Of a stretch of 22,109 nt of DNA, positions 7,697 through 15,975 are shown piece by piece. The translations under genes were made by a program, and so were the position numbers. Source of the DNA: CAZNXE01 sp964576465 (lineage in GTDB: Bacteria > Planctomycetota > Planctomycetia > Pirellulales > JAEUIK01); the NCBI GenBank assembly GCA_964576465.1, contig CAZNXE010000065.1:1-22109 (forward strand), written 5' to 3'. Position 1 is the stretch's first letter. The number at the start of each line of letters is the position of its first letter. The notes below the pieces were generated by a model. The model did no database searches and was not told the DNA's origin. It saw only the letters and a list, made by a program, of their open reading frames with translations.

Positions 7697-10414
7697 TTAC
7701 GGGTCGCTGTCGGTTTCTTCTTCGTCGATTTCGATTGCGTCGCCGAGCAGGTCTTGGTCGAAGTCGTAGAAGAACCAGTCCAGGTCGCCGAGACCGCCGA
7801 TGAGCGTGTCTTGTGCGACGTCGTCGAGGATGTTCACGCCTGGATCCAGGATTGTGCTGCCGTTGGAGCCGGTGAAGGTGGTGCCCAGGATGTTGGTTAC
7901 CCGTTCGGCAAAGGGTCGGGCCGACTTCCATTCGTCGCTAATTGCGATCACTGCCGGCGCTATGCTGCCGGTGAAGTTGAGTCGGTCACTGACCAGCAGG
8001 TCTTCGCCAGCGCCGCCGTCCAAGGTGTCGGCACCGATGTTGCCGAATAGGGTGTCGCGACCCGCTCCGCCGAAGAGTTGATCGTCGCCATCGGTGGCTT
8101 GGGTTCCGCCCAAGATCAGATCGTTGCCGGCATCGCCAAACAACGCATCGCCCAGGAAGCCGCCGACAACCACGTCATCGCCTTCGCCACCGCGGATTTC
8201 AACCACGTTGCCGTTGGCCAGTTGGGCGACTAGCACATCGGTGGAATCGTAGCCGTACATGATAATCTTGCCGGTGACACCGGAACCAATGACGTTGAGC
8301 CGATCGACTTGCACTAGGTTTTCAAACTGCACAAATAGAGATAGCGCGGATCCCGAGCCGAACACGAACACCGCATCGAGCCCCGGTGTACCACCGTAGA
8401 TCAGATCGATGTTGCCGCCACCGTCGTCGCGCAGCACATGAGGGCTGACCGTGATTGGCGTTTGAGCAAAGTTACCGGTGGCGGCGTCTTTGTCGGTGGC
8501 GCGAACTTGAATGTTGTTGGCTGCAACCGTCGGGAATGTGCGCTGCACCGTGCTGCCGCTGAGCACATGGGCAACCGTTTCGTCGACGGTGCCGTTGCCG
8601 TCCCAATCGATCTCGAAGTTGAACAAGCCGGCCTGATCGACGGGCGAAGGATCGGTCGCCGTGAGCGTGTAGGTCACTGTCTCACCACGATAGATGTCGG
8701 TTGTGCCCGAGATGGCAGCCGTGGGTGCAACGTTGTTCACGATCACTGTGGCGGTGTCAGTATCGGAGCCATCCGGCCCGGTAACCCTTAGACCGACGGT
8801 GAACACGCCATCGTCGCCCGGGTCGAAGTTCACCACCTGACCGGGTGTCTCGTACGTCCCGTCGTTGTCTAGATCCCACTCGTAAAGGGTGATCGTACCT
8901 GAGCCTCCGCCGGTAAGTGCGATGGGAGAACCTTCGACACCGACGTACGTCCCTCCCGCGTTGGCCACAGGCGCCGCACTTGGATCGAGGACGCTGATCT
9001 GCGTGGTAAACACGTAGTCGAACACGCCTGGGCTGTCGAATCGTAACTCGACCATGAACGCCGTTGCACCGCTGGCCGGCGGTGACATGTTCGCCACGTA
9101 GACTCCACCGCCCTGATCTACCAGCGCCGTGGAACTCCACTGCGGCCCGCTGCCGCCATACCAGCGGAAGTCGCGGTTCACTGGGTTGGTGGCCTGCCAC
9201 ATGGTGACGGTTCTGGGCGTATCGACGCTTTGCACACGAATCGTCTGTCCCCCATCTTCGAGCGTCCAGGAAAACTCCGGAAGTGAGCCGCCGGACACCA
9301 CGGTGTTGTAAAAGGGGACCACGCCACTGATGGCGTCGATGATGTTGTTGGTGGTGGTGTTGGTGATACCGTGTCCCGAGTTCGGCACGTACCTCACATA
9401 ATTCGTGCCCAACAGATCATCAAAGTAGAACTGCGCCGAATCAGGCACGAAGAACTCATCCCCGGTGGCGTTGAGCAAATACTTCGGCATGTCCAGCCGA
9501 TCGAGATAGGAGTAGGGATCGATGATCTCCAACAGGGCCTGGCCTTCGGGCGTTTCGAGCCGGTCGAAAACATTCAAGGCGACGTAATCCCCCAATGCGC
9601 CCGAGTAGCCCCCGACGATGTTTTGTGTCACACCTTCGTAGTATTCCAAGTGATGCGCGATCTGCTCATCCATGTTGAGCACATCGATCACCACCGGCAC
9701 GACCGCCGTGACACGTGGATCGACCGCGGCGGTCAACCATGTGGTCCAGCCTCGCTTCGATGCTCCGGCAACCACGAAGTTGTCGAGCGTCAGTGCTCCA
9801 CCGGTAACTGTCGGCAGGAATTGTTCCGCGGCGTCCATCGCTCGCACGGCGCTCTTGACCATGGGTAACAGCGCTGGCCACGTGTCGTCGCCGGTGGTCA
9901 AGAATTTATCGAATGTATATGCCAGTAGTGCGTCTTCGCTCCGGGAGAAAGTCTCGTCGCTGAAGACAAGCGGTTGGTTGGGCACGGTCGACAAGTGGAT
10001 TACGACCGACTGTGTGGCAATCGCCAATAGCTCGAGTTCAAGAGCAACACTGTTAGGCGGCGAACCAGGATTTCTCCCACCGTCAATGAACAGAATGCCG
10101 GTCGAATTCGCTACATTGTCGGGCACGATCACCGTGACCCAGTGCTGCCACTCAGTTTGGTTCACCTCCGCCGGAGTCCGCCACGTCTGCGACGTCATGT
10201 CCAGCACGTAGCCAGTCGATTCGAGGCCAAACACCGTGCTCTGTTGGCTGAAGCTAAAGCTCGCATCGGGCGCCGCGACATAGGTATCCAGCGCCGTCTC
10301 TCCGCTTAGCATGGCCCGCTCTTCCAACCACTCACAGGTAGACGCGCGACTACCACATGAGGACAACCCTATTCGCGAGTTCATACGCCGGTCAATCGAT
10401 GGAATCCGTCCCAT
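7697..10414 (-). CDS. Secreted PqaA-family hydrolase fused to PKD-like domains and RTX repeats
   Basis: 905 aa. An N-terminal CEWLEERAMLSG segment (residues 27-38) matches the LEPR-xLL-type sorting motif of large planctomycete surface proteins. Residues ~40-470 match the PhoPQ-activated pathogenicity-related (PqaA) family of alpha/beta hydrolases: TWRTPAEV, VTVIVPDNV, LFIDGGRNPGS, and nucleophile motif G-A-S219-K-R-G-W, with candidate Asp319 (NATGDEF) and His348 (NSGHG). Two PKD/cadherin-like beta domains (~480-655) follow. RTX-type calcium-binding nonapeptides (~741-810, e.g. GGAGRDTLF, GDAGNDLIL) come next, then an acidic tail. It is probably an exported, calcium-stabilised surface hydrolase with unknown substrate. 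The frame is open to 10735, but that part translates a dispersed repeat, so I start at the ATG 10414 behind AGGAG. Confidence 0.87.
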   Translation of the reverse strand: MGRIPSIDRRMNSRIGLSSCGSRASTCEWLEERAMLSGETALDTYVAAPDASFSFSQQSTVFGLESTGYVLDMTSQTWRTPAEVNQTEWQHWVTVIVPDNVANSTGILFIDGGRNPGSPPNSVALELELLAIATQSVVIHLSTVPNQPLVFSDETFSRSEDALLAYTFDKFLTTGDDTWPALLPMVKSAVRAMDAAEQFLPTVTGGALTLDNFVVAGASKRGWTTWLTAAVDPRVTAVVPVVIDVLNMDEQIAHHLEYYEGVTQNIVGGYSGALGDYVALNVFDRLETPEGQALLEIIDPYSYLDRLDMPKYLLNATGDEFFVPDSAQFYFDDLLGTNYVRYVPNSGHGITNTTTNNIIDAISGVVPFYNTVVSGGSLPEFSWTLEDGGQTIRVQSVDTPRTVTMWQATNPVNRDFRWYGGSGPQWSSTALVDQGGGVYVANMSPPASGATAFMVELRFDSPGVFDYVFTTQISVLDPSAAPVANAGGTYVGVEGSPIALTGGGSGTITLYEWDLDNDGTYETPGQVVNFDPGDDGVFTVGLRVTGPDGSDTDTATVIVNNVAPTAAISGTTDIYRGETVTYTLTATDPSPVDQAGLFNFEIDWDGNGTVDETVAHVLSGSTVQRTFPTVAANNIQVRATDKDAATGNFAQTPITVSPHVLRDDGGGNIDLIYGGTPGLDAVFVFGSGSALSLFVQFENLVQVDRLNVIGSGVTGKIIMYGYDSTDVLVAQLANGNVVEIRGGEGDDVVVGGFLGDALFGDAGNDLILGGTQATDGDDQLFGGAGRDTLFGNIGADTLDGGAGEDLLVSDRLNFTGSIAPAVIAISDEWKSARPFAERVTNILGTTFTGSNGSTILDPGVNILDDVAQDTLIGGLGDLDWFFYDFDQDLLGDAIEIDEEETDSDP

Positions 10415-10421
10415 TCCGCTG

Positions 10422-10426
10422 CTCCT
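10422..10426 (-). promoter_or_regulatory. Ribosome binding site of the PqaA-RTX gene (decides start)
   Basis: AGGAG on the minus strand lies 7 nt before the ATG at 10414. The other candidate ATG, at 10384, has only a weak purine stretch, and frames beginning further upstream run through the repeat at 10560-10690. Confidence 0.65.
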
Positions 10427-10559
10427 GTTGCAGAGGTAAACAACGTGTGGCGCGCATTGAACTATCCGCGGATGTCGATATCGCCACCCCTGAAGATTGC
10501 GGAGATATTCTAGCCGATAGAACGCTAGTCGTGTACGTCGTGTACGTCGTGGAACCTGG

Positions 10560-10690
10560 GCGTAAGGCGAGCGGCGAATGAGAACATACCAAGGGGACGC
10601 GTGAGCGAGGGACCAACCGGTAATACACTGCGCTCCCTCGCTTACACTTCGGGTTGGGATTGGTACGTTCTTATTTGCCGCACACCTAAC
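10560..10690 (+). repeat. 131-bp palindromic dispersed repeat, family 1, copy 1
   Basis: This stretch is the reverse complement of 13411-13541 with about 8 mismatches in 128 aligned positions (roughly 94% identity, counted by eye). Each copy is itself a long imperfect palindrome. The inner arms GCGTGAGCGAGGGA / TCCCTCGCTTAC enclose a loop containing ACCGGTAATACACTG, and the outer arms run from TAAGGCGAGCGGC to GCCGCACACCTAAC. One frame reads 'TRSVSEG', a peptide fragment I associate with dispersed repeats in planctomycete genomes. It carries no gene and resembles a MITE or REP-type element. Confidence 0.88.
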
Positions 10691-11150
10691 ACTCAGTGGT
10701 GCAGTTGGCGATGGGTTCGGGCATTCTAATTCCAATTGCGAAATCTGGTGTTGTAATGACCGCCTGTGCTTTGTTGCCGGCGCCGCTGTCCAACGTTTCG
10801 GCGGCGATAGGGCCGAATCGGGAATCGGGGCCCAATTCCTCGTGCCGTTTGGGAACTCCTCCGTTGTGTGAACTTGCTTCTACTTCGATGGCACGGTCGG
10901 GTGGATCAGCCGCTCTGTCTACTGACCCACCTCTCCCTTTCCAGCAGTGATTGCAATGCTGCTTGAGGCTGCGCGATTTGGTGGGTCCGGGAAAGGATGC
11001 TTGCTCTACCGCGAGCTGAAGACTGGGAAACACCGAGTCTTTTCTGGAAAAGATTGCGGGTTAGGCAAGGCTTGCCGCCGACAATAACTGTGCCGGATGC
11101 TGCATTGCGCCGGGTTTGACTTGGTTCTCTTTTTGCACGTGGGGTTCATC
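10691..11150. other. Intergenic region, no supported gene
   Basis: 460 bases lie between the family-1 repeat and the small lipoprotein gene. Two overlapping frames of 84 codons (plus, 10696-10950) and 115 codons (minus, 10686-11033) are open, but neither has a recognisable domain, signal peptide or ribosome binding site. A weak inverted repeat, AGCAG...CTGCT, flanks TTGCAA near 10943-10963. It probably contains the promoter of the lipoprotein gene. Confidence 0.45.
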
Positions 11151-11525
11151 ATGCGTCAACAACTCTTTGGACTGGTCGCAATCATGGCCTCCACGGTGTT
11201 GGTAGGCAGCGGATGTACCGTGTGTACGAGCCCATACGACTATTGCGGGCCGGTCTTCGCAGGCGGCGAGTGCGACATGTGTCTGGTCCACGAACGGGTC
11301 GGTTCAGTCATTGCCGATCCTGGCATCGGACCGTGGGGTGAGTTGAGCCCCGCGCCTTCGAGCGAATCGCCCCGCGAGGCCGATCCGGGTGCCGACGATC
11401 AACCGTCGCTGGAAGACATGCCGGCACCAGATGAAGGTGAAGACATTCCGTTTCCCGGCGGAGTTCCGCAGGACGATGTTCTGCCCATCTCCACGGCCAG
11501 CTACGGCATTCAGCTCCGTCGGTAG
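11151..11525 (+). CDS. Small cysteine-containing lipoprotein, planctomycete type
   Basis: 124 aa. The ATG at 11151 is preceded by GTGGGG with a 6-nt spacer. An 18-codon upstream extension to 11097 is unlikely, because it would precede the signal peptide MRQQLFGLVAIMASTVLVGS. A Gly-Cys (GSGC, Cys22) suggests lipidation, although the lipobox is not perfect. The mature N-terminus TVCTSPYDYCGPVFAGGECD resembles a group of short planctomycete lipoproteins with 'SPYDYCGP' and several cysteines. After HERVGSVI the remainder is Pro/Glu/Asp-rich and probably disordered. The function is unknown. It is likely anchored in an envelope membrane. The next gene, the Nramp-like transporter, starts 268 bp downstream on the same strand. 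Confidence 0.78.
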   Translation: MRQQLFGLVAIMASTVLVGSGCTVCTSPYDYCGPVFAGGECDMCLVHERVGSVIADPGIGPWGELSPAPSSESPREADPGADDQPSLEDMPAPDEGEDIPFPGGVPQDDVLPISTASYGIQLRR

Positions 11526-11793
11526 CCGCCGATGGCCGAGGCTTCTCATCACACGCTTTCGATCCGATTGCGTAGGTAGCCCAATCCGCGAGACACATTC
11601 CCACCGCATAGTGTCTCGATATCTCGTTGCATTGCCAGATTCGCAACATGCTTCGGTGCCTGCTCACGCCTAACGGTGAATCTCTGAGCAGGTGATCCTC
11701 GATGAGTCGCTTGCATCGCGCGTCTCGGGCGGCGAGAATCCTCGCACTTGCTTGACGTTTCTTTCGCCCCAACTTGAGATCGACACGCACGCC

Positions 11794-13401
11794 ATGGCCG
11801 AAGTTTCAGATGGCTCTCCGCCCAACGATGGAGAGCAACATGATGTCGTGATGATTCAGCAGCCGCCGAACACGGTGGCGGGGATCGTGCGGCGGTTGGG
11901 GCCAGGGTTGATCATCGCCGCCTCGATTGTTGGCTCTGGCGAGTTGATCATGACCACCAAGACAGGCGCCGAAGCCGGCTATTGGTTGTTGTGGCTGGTC
12001 ATCATTGGTTGTGTGATTAAGGTCTTCGTGCAAATCGAATTTGGCCGGTTCGCGCTTACTCAGGGCAAGACGTCCTTGCAGGGGATGAACGAAGTGCCCG
12101 GTCCACGGCTCCGCGTGAACTGGCTCATGTGGTATTGGCTCATCATGTTCACCGTCGGGCTTGGGCAACTTGGCGGCATTCTTGGTGGCGTCGGGCAGTC
12201 GATGGCAATGACCGTGCCCATCACCGGAGACTACAACGCCTATTTGCAGGTTCATGTCGCACGGGCGAAATACGACGAGGAATTGGCCACGGCAGTTGCG
12301 GTGGCAGCACGTGATGTCGACGGGCACGTGGCTCTTGACGAAACAGCACGCAAAGCGGCTGAAGAAACGGCTGTTGCAACCCTGGGGCCGCGACCGGAGT
12401 TGCCTTCGCACCGGGATGATACCTATTGGTGTATTATTGTTGCCGTCATCACGTCGTTGTTGTTGATCAACGGACGCTACGGTGTTATCCAAGCCGTGTC
12501 GACTTCGTTGGTTGTGTTCTTCGTCATCATCACGATCGCCAATCTCGGGATCCTCCAGTCATATCCCGCTTGGGCAACGCACTGGTCCGACATTCGCCAA
12601 GGATTGAGATTCGCGCTGCCCCCCAACTCAACAACCGCCGTTGCCACGGCACTGGCGGCGTTCGGCATCATTGGCGTGGGGGCTAGTGAGTTGGTTGCCT
12701 ATCCTTATTGGTGTCTGGAAAAGGGATACGCACGCTTCACCGGTCCGCGAGATTCGACAAGCCAGTGGGCTGCGCGTGCTCGGGGTTGGCTCCGCGTGAT
12801 GCACTGGGACGCTTGGTGCTCAATGGTCATTTACACATTTGCCACGTTGGCTTTTTATATTCTGGGGGCCGCCGTGCTTAGCCGCTCTGGCAAGATACCA
12901 TCGAACGATGCGTTGATTCGCACGTTGGCCGACATGTACGTACCGGTGTTTGGCGCATTCGCCGCCCCGATGTTCCTGGTCGGTGCCTTCGCCGTGCTGT
13001 ACTCCACATTCTTCGTGGCCACCGCCGGCAATTCCCGCATGGCCGCCGACGCCTTACGTGTGTTTCGTATTAGCGGTGCCACCCACGAAAGCCGGGTACG
13101 GTGGGTACGCATTTTTAGTGGTGCCTTCCCGCTGGTCTCGCTGTCGATCTTCATTCTCTTTCCGCGGCCCGTCACATTGGTGGCGATCAGCGGACTGATT
13201 CAATCGACGTTGTTGCCGATGCTCGGCTTCGCCGCGTTGTTCTTTCGCTATCGTCGCTGCGACCCGCGCGTTGCGCCAGGAAAGTCTTGGGACGTGATGC
13301 TGTGGCTCTCAGTCGCGGGCCTCTTGCTTGCCGGGGGTTGGGGTGCCTGGACGAAACTGTCATCGCTGGCCGTTCCGTTCATTGGTCTGTTTTCGCCGTA
13401 G
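11794..13401 (+). CDS. Nramp-fold transporter lacking the canonical metal-site motifs
   Basis: 535 aa with about 11 predicted membrane helices. The N-terminal segment RRLGPGLIIAASIVGSGELI aligns with helix 1 of Nramp proteins (GPG...DPGN), but the metal-binding Asp-Pro-Gly-Asn is G47-S-G-E50. In the helix-6 region, GVGASELVAYPYW replaces the MPH-bearing motif. A hydrophilic, helical segment of about 55 residues (154-209) is inserted after the fourth hydrophobic block. The fold suggests an ion or small-solute importer in the inner membrane, but the missing ligands make Mn/Fe transport doubtful. The start could be the GTG at 11692, but ATG 11794 gives a compact cytoplasmic N-terminus. No strong ribosome site is seen. 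A family-1 repeat starts 10 bp after the stop and may form the transcript end. Confidence 0.85.
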   Translation: MAEVSDGSPPNDGEQHDVVMIQQPPNTVAGIVRRLGPGLIIAASIVGSGELIMTTKTGAEAGYWLLWLVIIGCVIKVFVQIEFGRFALTQGKTSLQGMNEVPGPRLRVNWLMWYWLIMFTVGLGQLGGILGGVGQSMAMTVPITGDYNAYLQVHVARAKYDEELATAVAVAARDVDGHVALDETARKAAEETAVATLGPRPELPSHRDDTYWCIIVAVITSLLLINGRYGVIQAVSTSLVVFFVIITIANLGILQSYPAWATHWSDIRQGLRFALPPNSTTAVATALAAFGIIGVGASELVAYPYWCLEKGYARFTGPRDSTSQWAARARGWLRVMHWDAWCSMVIYTFATLAFYILGAAVLSRSGKIPSNDALIRTLADMYVPVFGAFAAPMFLVGAFAVLYSTFFVATAGNSRMAADALRVFRISGATHESRVRWVRIFSGAFPLVSLSIFILFPRPVTLVAISGLIQSTLLPMLGFAALFFRYRRCDPRVAPGKSWDVMLWLSVAGLLLAGGWGAWTKLSSLAVPFIGLFSP

Positions 13402-13410
13402 CAGTCGATG

Positions 13411-13541
13411 GTTAGGCGTGCGGCAGATAAGAACGTACCAATCACAACCCGACGCGTAAGCGAGGGAACGCAGTGTATTACCGGTTGGTCCCTCGCTCAC
13501 GCGTCCCCTTGGTATATTCTCACTCGCCGCTCGCCTTAGCG
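13411..13541 (-). repeat. 131-bp palindromic dispersed repeat, family 1, copy 2
   Basis: This is the inverted partner of 10560-10690. Its inner arms are nearly perfect: GACGCGTAAGCGAGGGA facing TCCCTCGCTCACGCGTC, one mismatch in 17. The outer arms (GTTAGGCGTGCGGC... and ...GCCGCTCGCCTTAGC) extend the palindrome over almost the full length. It begins 10 bp after the transporter stop codon, so as RNA it would place a long hairpin at the 3' end of that transcript. Confidence 0.88.
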
Positions 13542-13686
13542 CCCGCACGATCCCTAGCATCGGCAAACTCTACCATCGTTCGCGGGCGACCTCCGCGTTT
13601 GCTTCGCATCGGTGGACAATAGGCCCTAGAATGGAAAAGCGTGACACGACCTTCCGGCACGATTTGCCTGTTGTGTCGAAGGGCGA

Positions 13687-14706
13687 ATGTGTGCCTGTTT
13701 TCCTTCTTGCTGGTGGAATGTTTTGAACAGCGTGCGAATCATTCTGTTTCTGCTGGGGCCCTTGCCGATCATTGTGTGCTCCTGGTCGGTCGCTCGATGG
13801 GTGAAGCCCTCGGCAATGCCGGTTGCCATCAGCAACACGCTGGTCTTCGACGTTGACGCAGGGGACGACGATCACCCAATGATTGCGGCTGATGCGGCGC
13901 GAAGCGGCATCTCCGACGATGCCCTGGATGCCGCGTGCCGACGTCGTGGAGAACAAATCGCCTCACGCTTAGGCGATGGCTGTCGACATATTGTCCGAAC
14001 CCCGTTCGTCATCGCCGGCGATCTCAGCACCGAGGCGCTCGACAGGTGGTACGGGCAAACAATCGAACCCGCGGCACGGGCCCTTTGGGAGAACTATTTC
14101 GAAGCGCGACCCGACGAGCCGATCGTGGTGTTGTTGTTCAATCGCGAGGATAGCTACAACCGATACGCCCGTGCTCTGTTTGGCGACGAAGGCATTTCGA
14201 TCTTCGGATACTACAAGCCACGGCAGCGCACGCTGGTGATGAACATCTCGACTGGCGGCGGAACACTACTGCACGAGCTGACCCATGCGTTGGCCGATTT
14301 CGATTTTCCGAACATTCCCGATTGGTTCAACGAGGGGCTGGCTTCGCTGCACGAACAGGCCCGACTCAGCAACGATCCACCTCGCATCGTGGGGCTAACC
14401 AACTGGCGTTTGCCTGTCCTGCGAGACGCGATTCGCCGCGATCGCCTTGGCTCGCTGAAAGAGTTGATCGCCGCGGACGACTTTCGCGGAGCAAATGAAG
14501 GCGTGAACTACGCCCAAGCCCGATACTTCTGCCTCTACATGCAAGAGCAAGGCGTGTTGGGCGACTATTATCGCGCCTTCCACGCCAATCGAGCAAACGA
14601 CCCAACCGGCGCGAAAGCCGTGTCCAAAGTGTTCAGCGATCAATCATGGCAACAGTTGGAAGAAGCCTTCCGCCAGTGGGTTGCGCGGCTGGATGATGCT
14701 CGCTAA
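13687..14706 (+). CDS. Membrane-anchored HEXXH metalloprotease (DUF1570/MA-like gluzincin)
   Basis: 339 aa. The zinc motif H196-E-L-T-H200 in LLHELTHALADF is followed 16 residues later by Glu216 in WFNEGLASLHE. That spacing and the NEGLA context fit gluzincin peptidases of the DUF1570/peptidase-MA-like type. A hydrophobic segment (RIILFLLGPLPIIVCSW, about 17-33) should be a signal anchor, with the catalytic domain outside the cytoplasm. The substrate is unknown. The start is uncertain. ATG 13687 adds a Cys/Trp-rich stretch before the anchor. TTG 13723, with GGTGGA 5-10 nt upstream, and GTG 13732 would give a normal n-region. It converges with the MBL-fold gene, 52 bp between stop codons, with no obvious terminator between them. 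Confidence 0.83.
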   Translation: MCACFPSCWWNVLNSVRIILFLLGPLPIIVCSWSVARWVKPSAMPVAISNTLVFDVDAGDDDHPMIAADAARSGISDDALDAACRRRGEQIASRLGDGCRHIVRTPFVIAGDLSTEALDRWYGQTIEPAARALWENYFEARPDEPIVVLLFNREDSYNRYARALFGDEGISIFGYYKPRQRTLVMNISTGGGTLLHELTHALADFDFPNIPDWFNEGLASLHEQARLSNDPPRIVGLTNWRLPVLRDAIRRDRLGSLKELIAADDFRGANEGVNYAQARYFCLYMQEQGVLGDYYRAFHANRANDPTGAKAVSKVFSDQSWQQLEEAFRQWVARLDDAR

Positions 14707-14758
14707 GATTCTAAACAACCGACCAAAAATCGATGGAAGATTCGTACATCAACATCTG

Positions 14759-15607
14759 TCAGAGCGATGCAAGCCGGTCTTCGACGATAAACTCTCGCTT
14801 TGCGTCGCGGACGATTCTTCCGGCGACAACCGCTGGGTCGTGGCAGAAGATGACTTGCCAGCGTTCATCGGCGACGCGACCGAGCACTTCGGGCTTGCGT
14901 CGACGCGACTCGAGAAGATCGACATCGTAGGCCATGCACCACAGTGCGGGCAGGTGGGCGAGCGTGGGACAAACATCGGCCAAGTAGACGACCGTTCCTT
15001 TGTCGGTCTTCAAAATGAGCGACTGATGCCCCTTGGTGTGGCCCGGCGTTTGCCACGCTGTGAGGCCCGGCGTGATTTCCACATTGCCATTGATGAGGTC
15101 GAGCTGTCCGGCGGCTTCAAGTGGCAGTAGGTTTTCCAGCGGGTAGCTGCCCTTTAGTTCCGGTGCATTTTCGATGGCGGTTTCCCATTCCACACGTTGC
15201 ACGACGTAACGCGCCTTTGGAAAAGTTGGAACAAGATTGCCTTGATCGTCGTGACGGGTCGCACCACCTGCGTGATCGAAATGCAGGTGCGATAAGATGA
15301 CCAAGTCGATGTCTTCTGCTCCCAGGCCTTTGGCAGCGAGGTTCGCCAGCAGCGGTTCGCCTTCGTCGAGGCAGAAGATCTCCCGCTGGCGCGCATTGAA
15401 TTTGCCGCCAGGGCCCGTATCAATCAGCACCGTTTGACTGCCGTCTCGCAGCAACAGGCAGTTGGTCGCCATCGGAATCCGGTTCATTTCGTCGGGCGGT
15501 TGCTTCTTTTCCCACAGCGTTCGCGGCACCACGCCGAACATCGCCCCGCCGTCGAGACGCAAATTGCCACCACTGACGACATCAAGTTGCCAATTTCCGA
15601 GTTGCAC
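14759..15607 (-). CDS. MBL-fold metallohydrolase (lactonase-like)
   Basis: 282 aa from the GTG at 15607. The full metallo-beta-lactamase-fold metal set is visible: H107-L-H109-F-D111-H112, His190 in TPGHTKGH, Asp211 in LADV and His256 in FCHDP. Together these give a dinuclear centre. The HTKGHQS segment and overall size resemble the lactonase/quorum-quenching-like and general hydrolase branches, but the substrate cannot be assigned. There is no signal peptide, so it is probably cytoplasmic. The frame extends to a TTG at 15676. I prefer the GTG because homologous domains begin with the QLGNWQLDVVSGG strand at the very N-terminus, although the longer form has a GGAAGAG upstream and cannot be excluded. 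It is divergent from the BBP7 gene. Confidence 0.85.
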   Translation of the reverse strand: MQLGNWQLDVVSGGNLRLDGGAMFGVVPRTLWEKKQPPDEMNRIPMATNCLLLRDGSQTVLIDTGPGGKFNARQREIFCLDEGEPLLANLAAKGLGAEDIDLVILSHLHFDHAGGATRHDDQGNLVPTFPKARYVVQRVEWETAIENAPELKGSYPLENLLPLEAAGQLDLINGNVEITPGLTAWQTPGHTKGHQSLILKTDKGTVVYLADVCPTLAHLPALWCMAYDVDLLESRRRKPEVLGRVADERWQVIFCHDPAVVAGRIVRDAKREFIVEDRLASL

Positions 15608-15975
15608 GCTAACGGTTCTTTCTTCGAGGAGTTTCTGGAATGCCCGAGGGACAAGACTACCGCCGAGCGTAACCAAGCCGAGCCAGCTCTTCCAGGTGTG
15701 ATCGCATCCGCCCCATCGCCTTGGCTTTCCACGAATAATCTCCTTCTAGCCGTCGAATGCCGTCGCTTTCGTATCACAAGTTTGATCACAGGATAGGGGA
15801 TCTGCGTGGCATTGCGGCGAATATGTTGACCTGGCGGTTTGCGGTGCGCTTTCTGCCTGTCACGGTTTGGCTGGAAATACCGGTTCAATCGGTCGAATCG
15901 ATACATCATGCCCGATCGTTTGAACCCGTACATACGGGACACGACGTGGCTTGTTTCGGAGATGGGGAGAGCACC
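15608..15975. other. Divergent promoter region
   Basis: 368 bases separate the MBL-fold gene (minus) from the BBP7 gene (plus), so both promoters should lie here. A plus-strand frame is open from an ATG at 15757 into the BBP7 gene, but it would place 73 non-signal residues before an evident signal peptide. No convincing promoter boxes or RNA structure were found. Confidence 0.45.
15964..15969 (+). promoter_or_regulatory. Ribosome binding site of the BBP7 gene (decides GTG start)
   Basis: GGGGAG lies 6 nt before the GTG at 15976, which opens directly into a signal peptide. Confidence 0.7.

Noticed and set aside
7406..8050. Plus-strand frame of 214 codons
   Set aside because: Its second half is antisense to the RTX part of the PqaA-RTX gene, and the first half lacks an RBS or domain.
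10528..10552. Short tandem GTCGTGTAC units
   Set aside because: Two and a half 9-bp units in an intergenic stretch are too few to interpret. They may simply be chance.
10560..13541. Composite transposon bounded by the inverted repeats
   Set aside because: No transposase or other mobility gene lies between the copies, and each copy is a self-contained palindrome rather than one end of a larger element.
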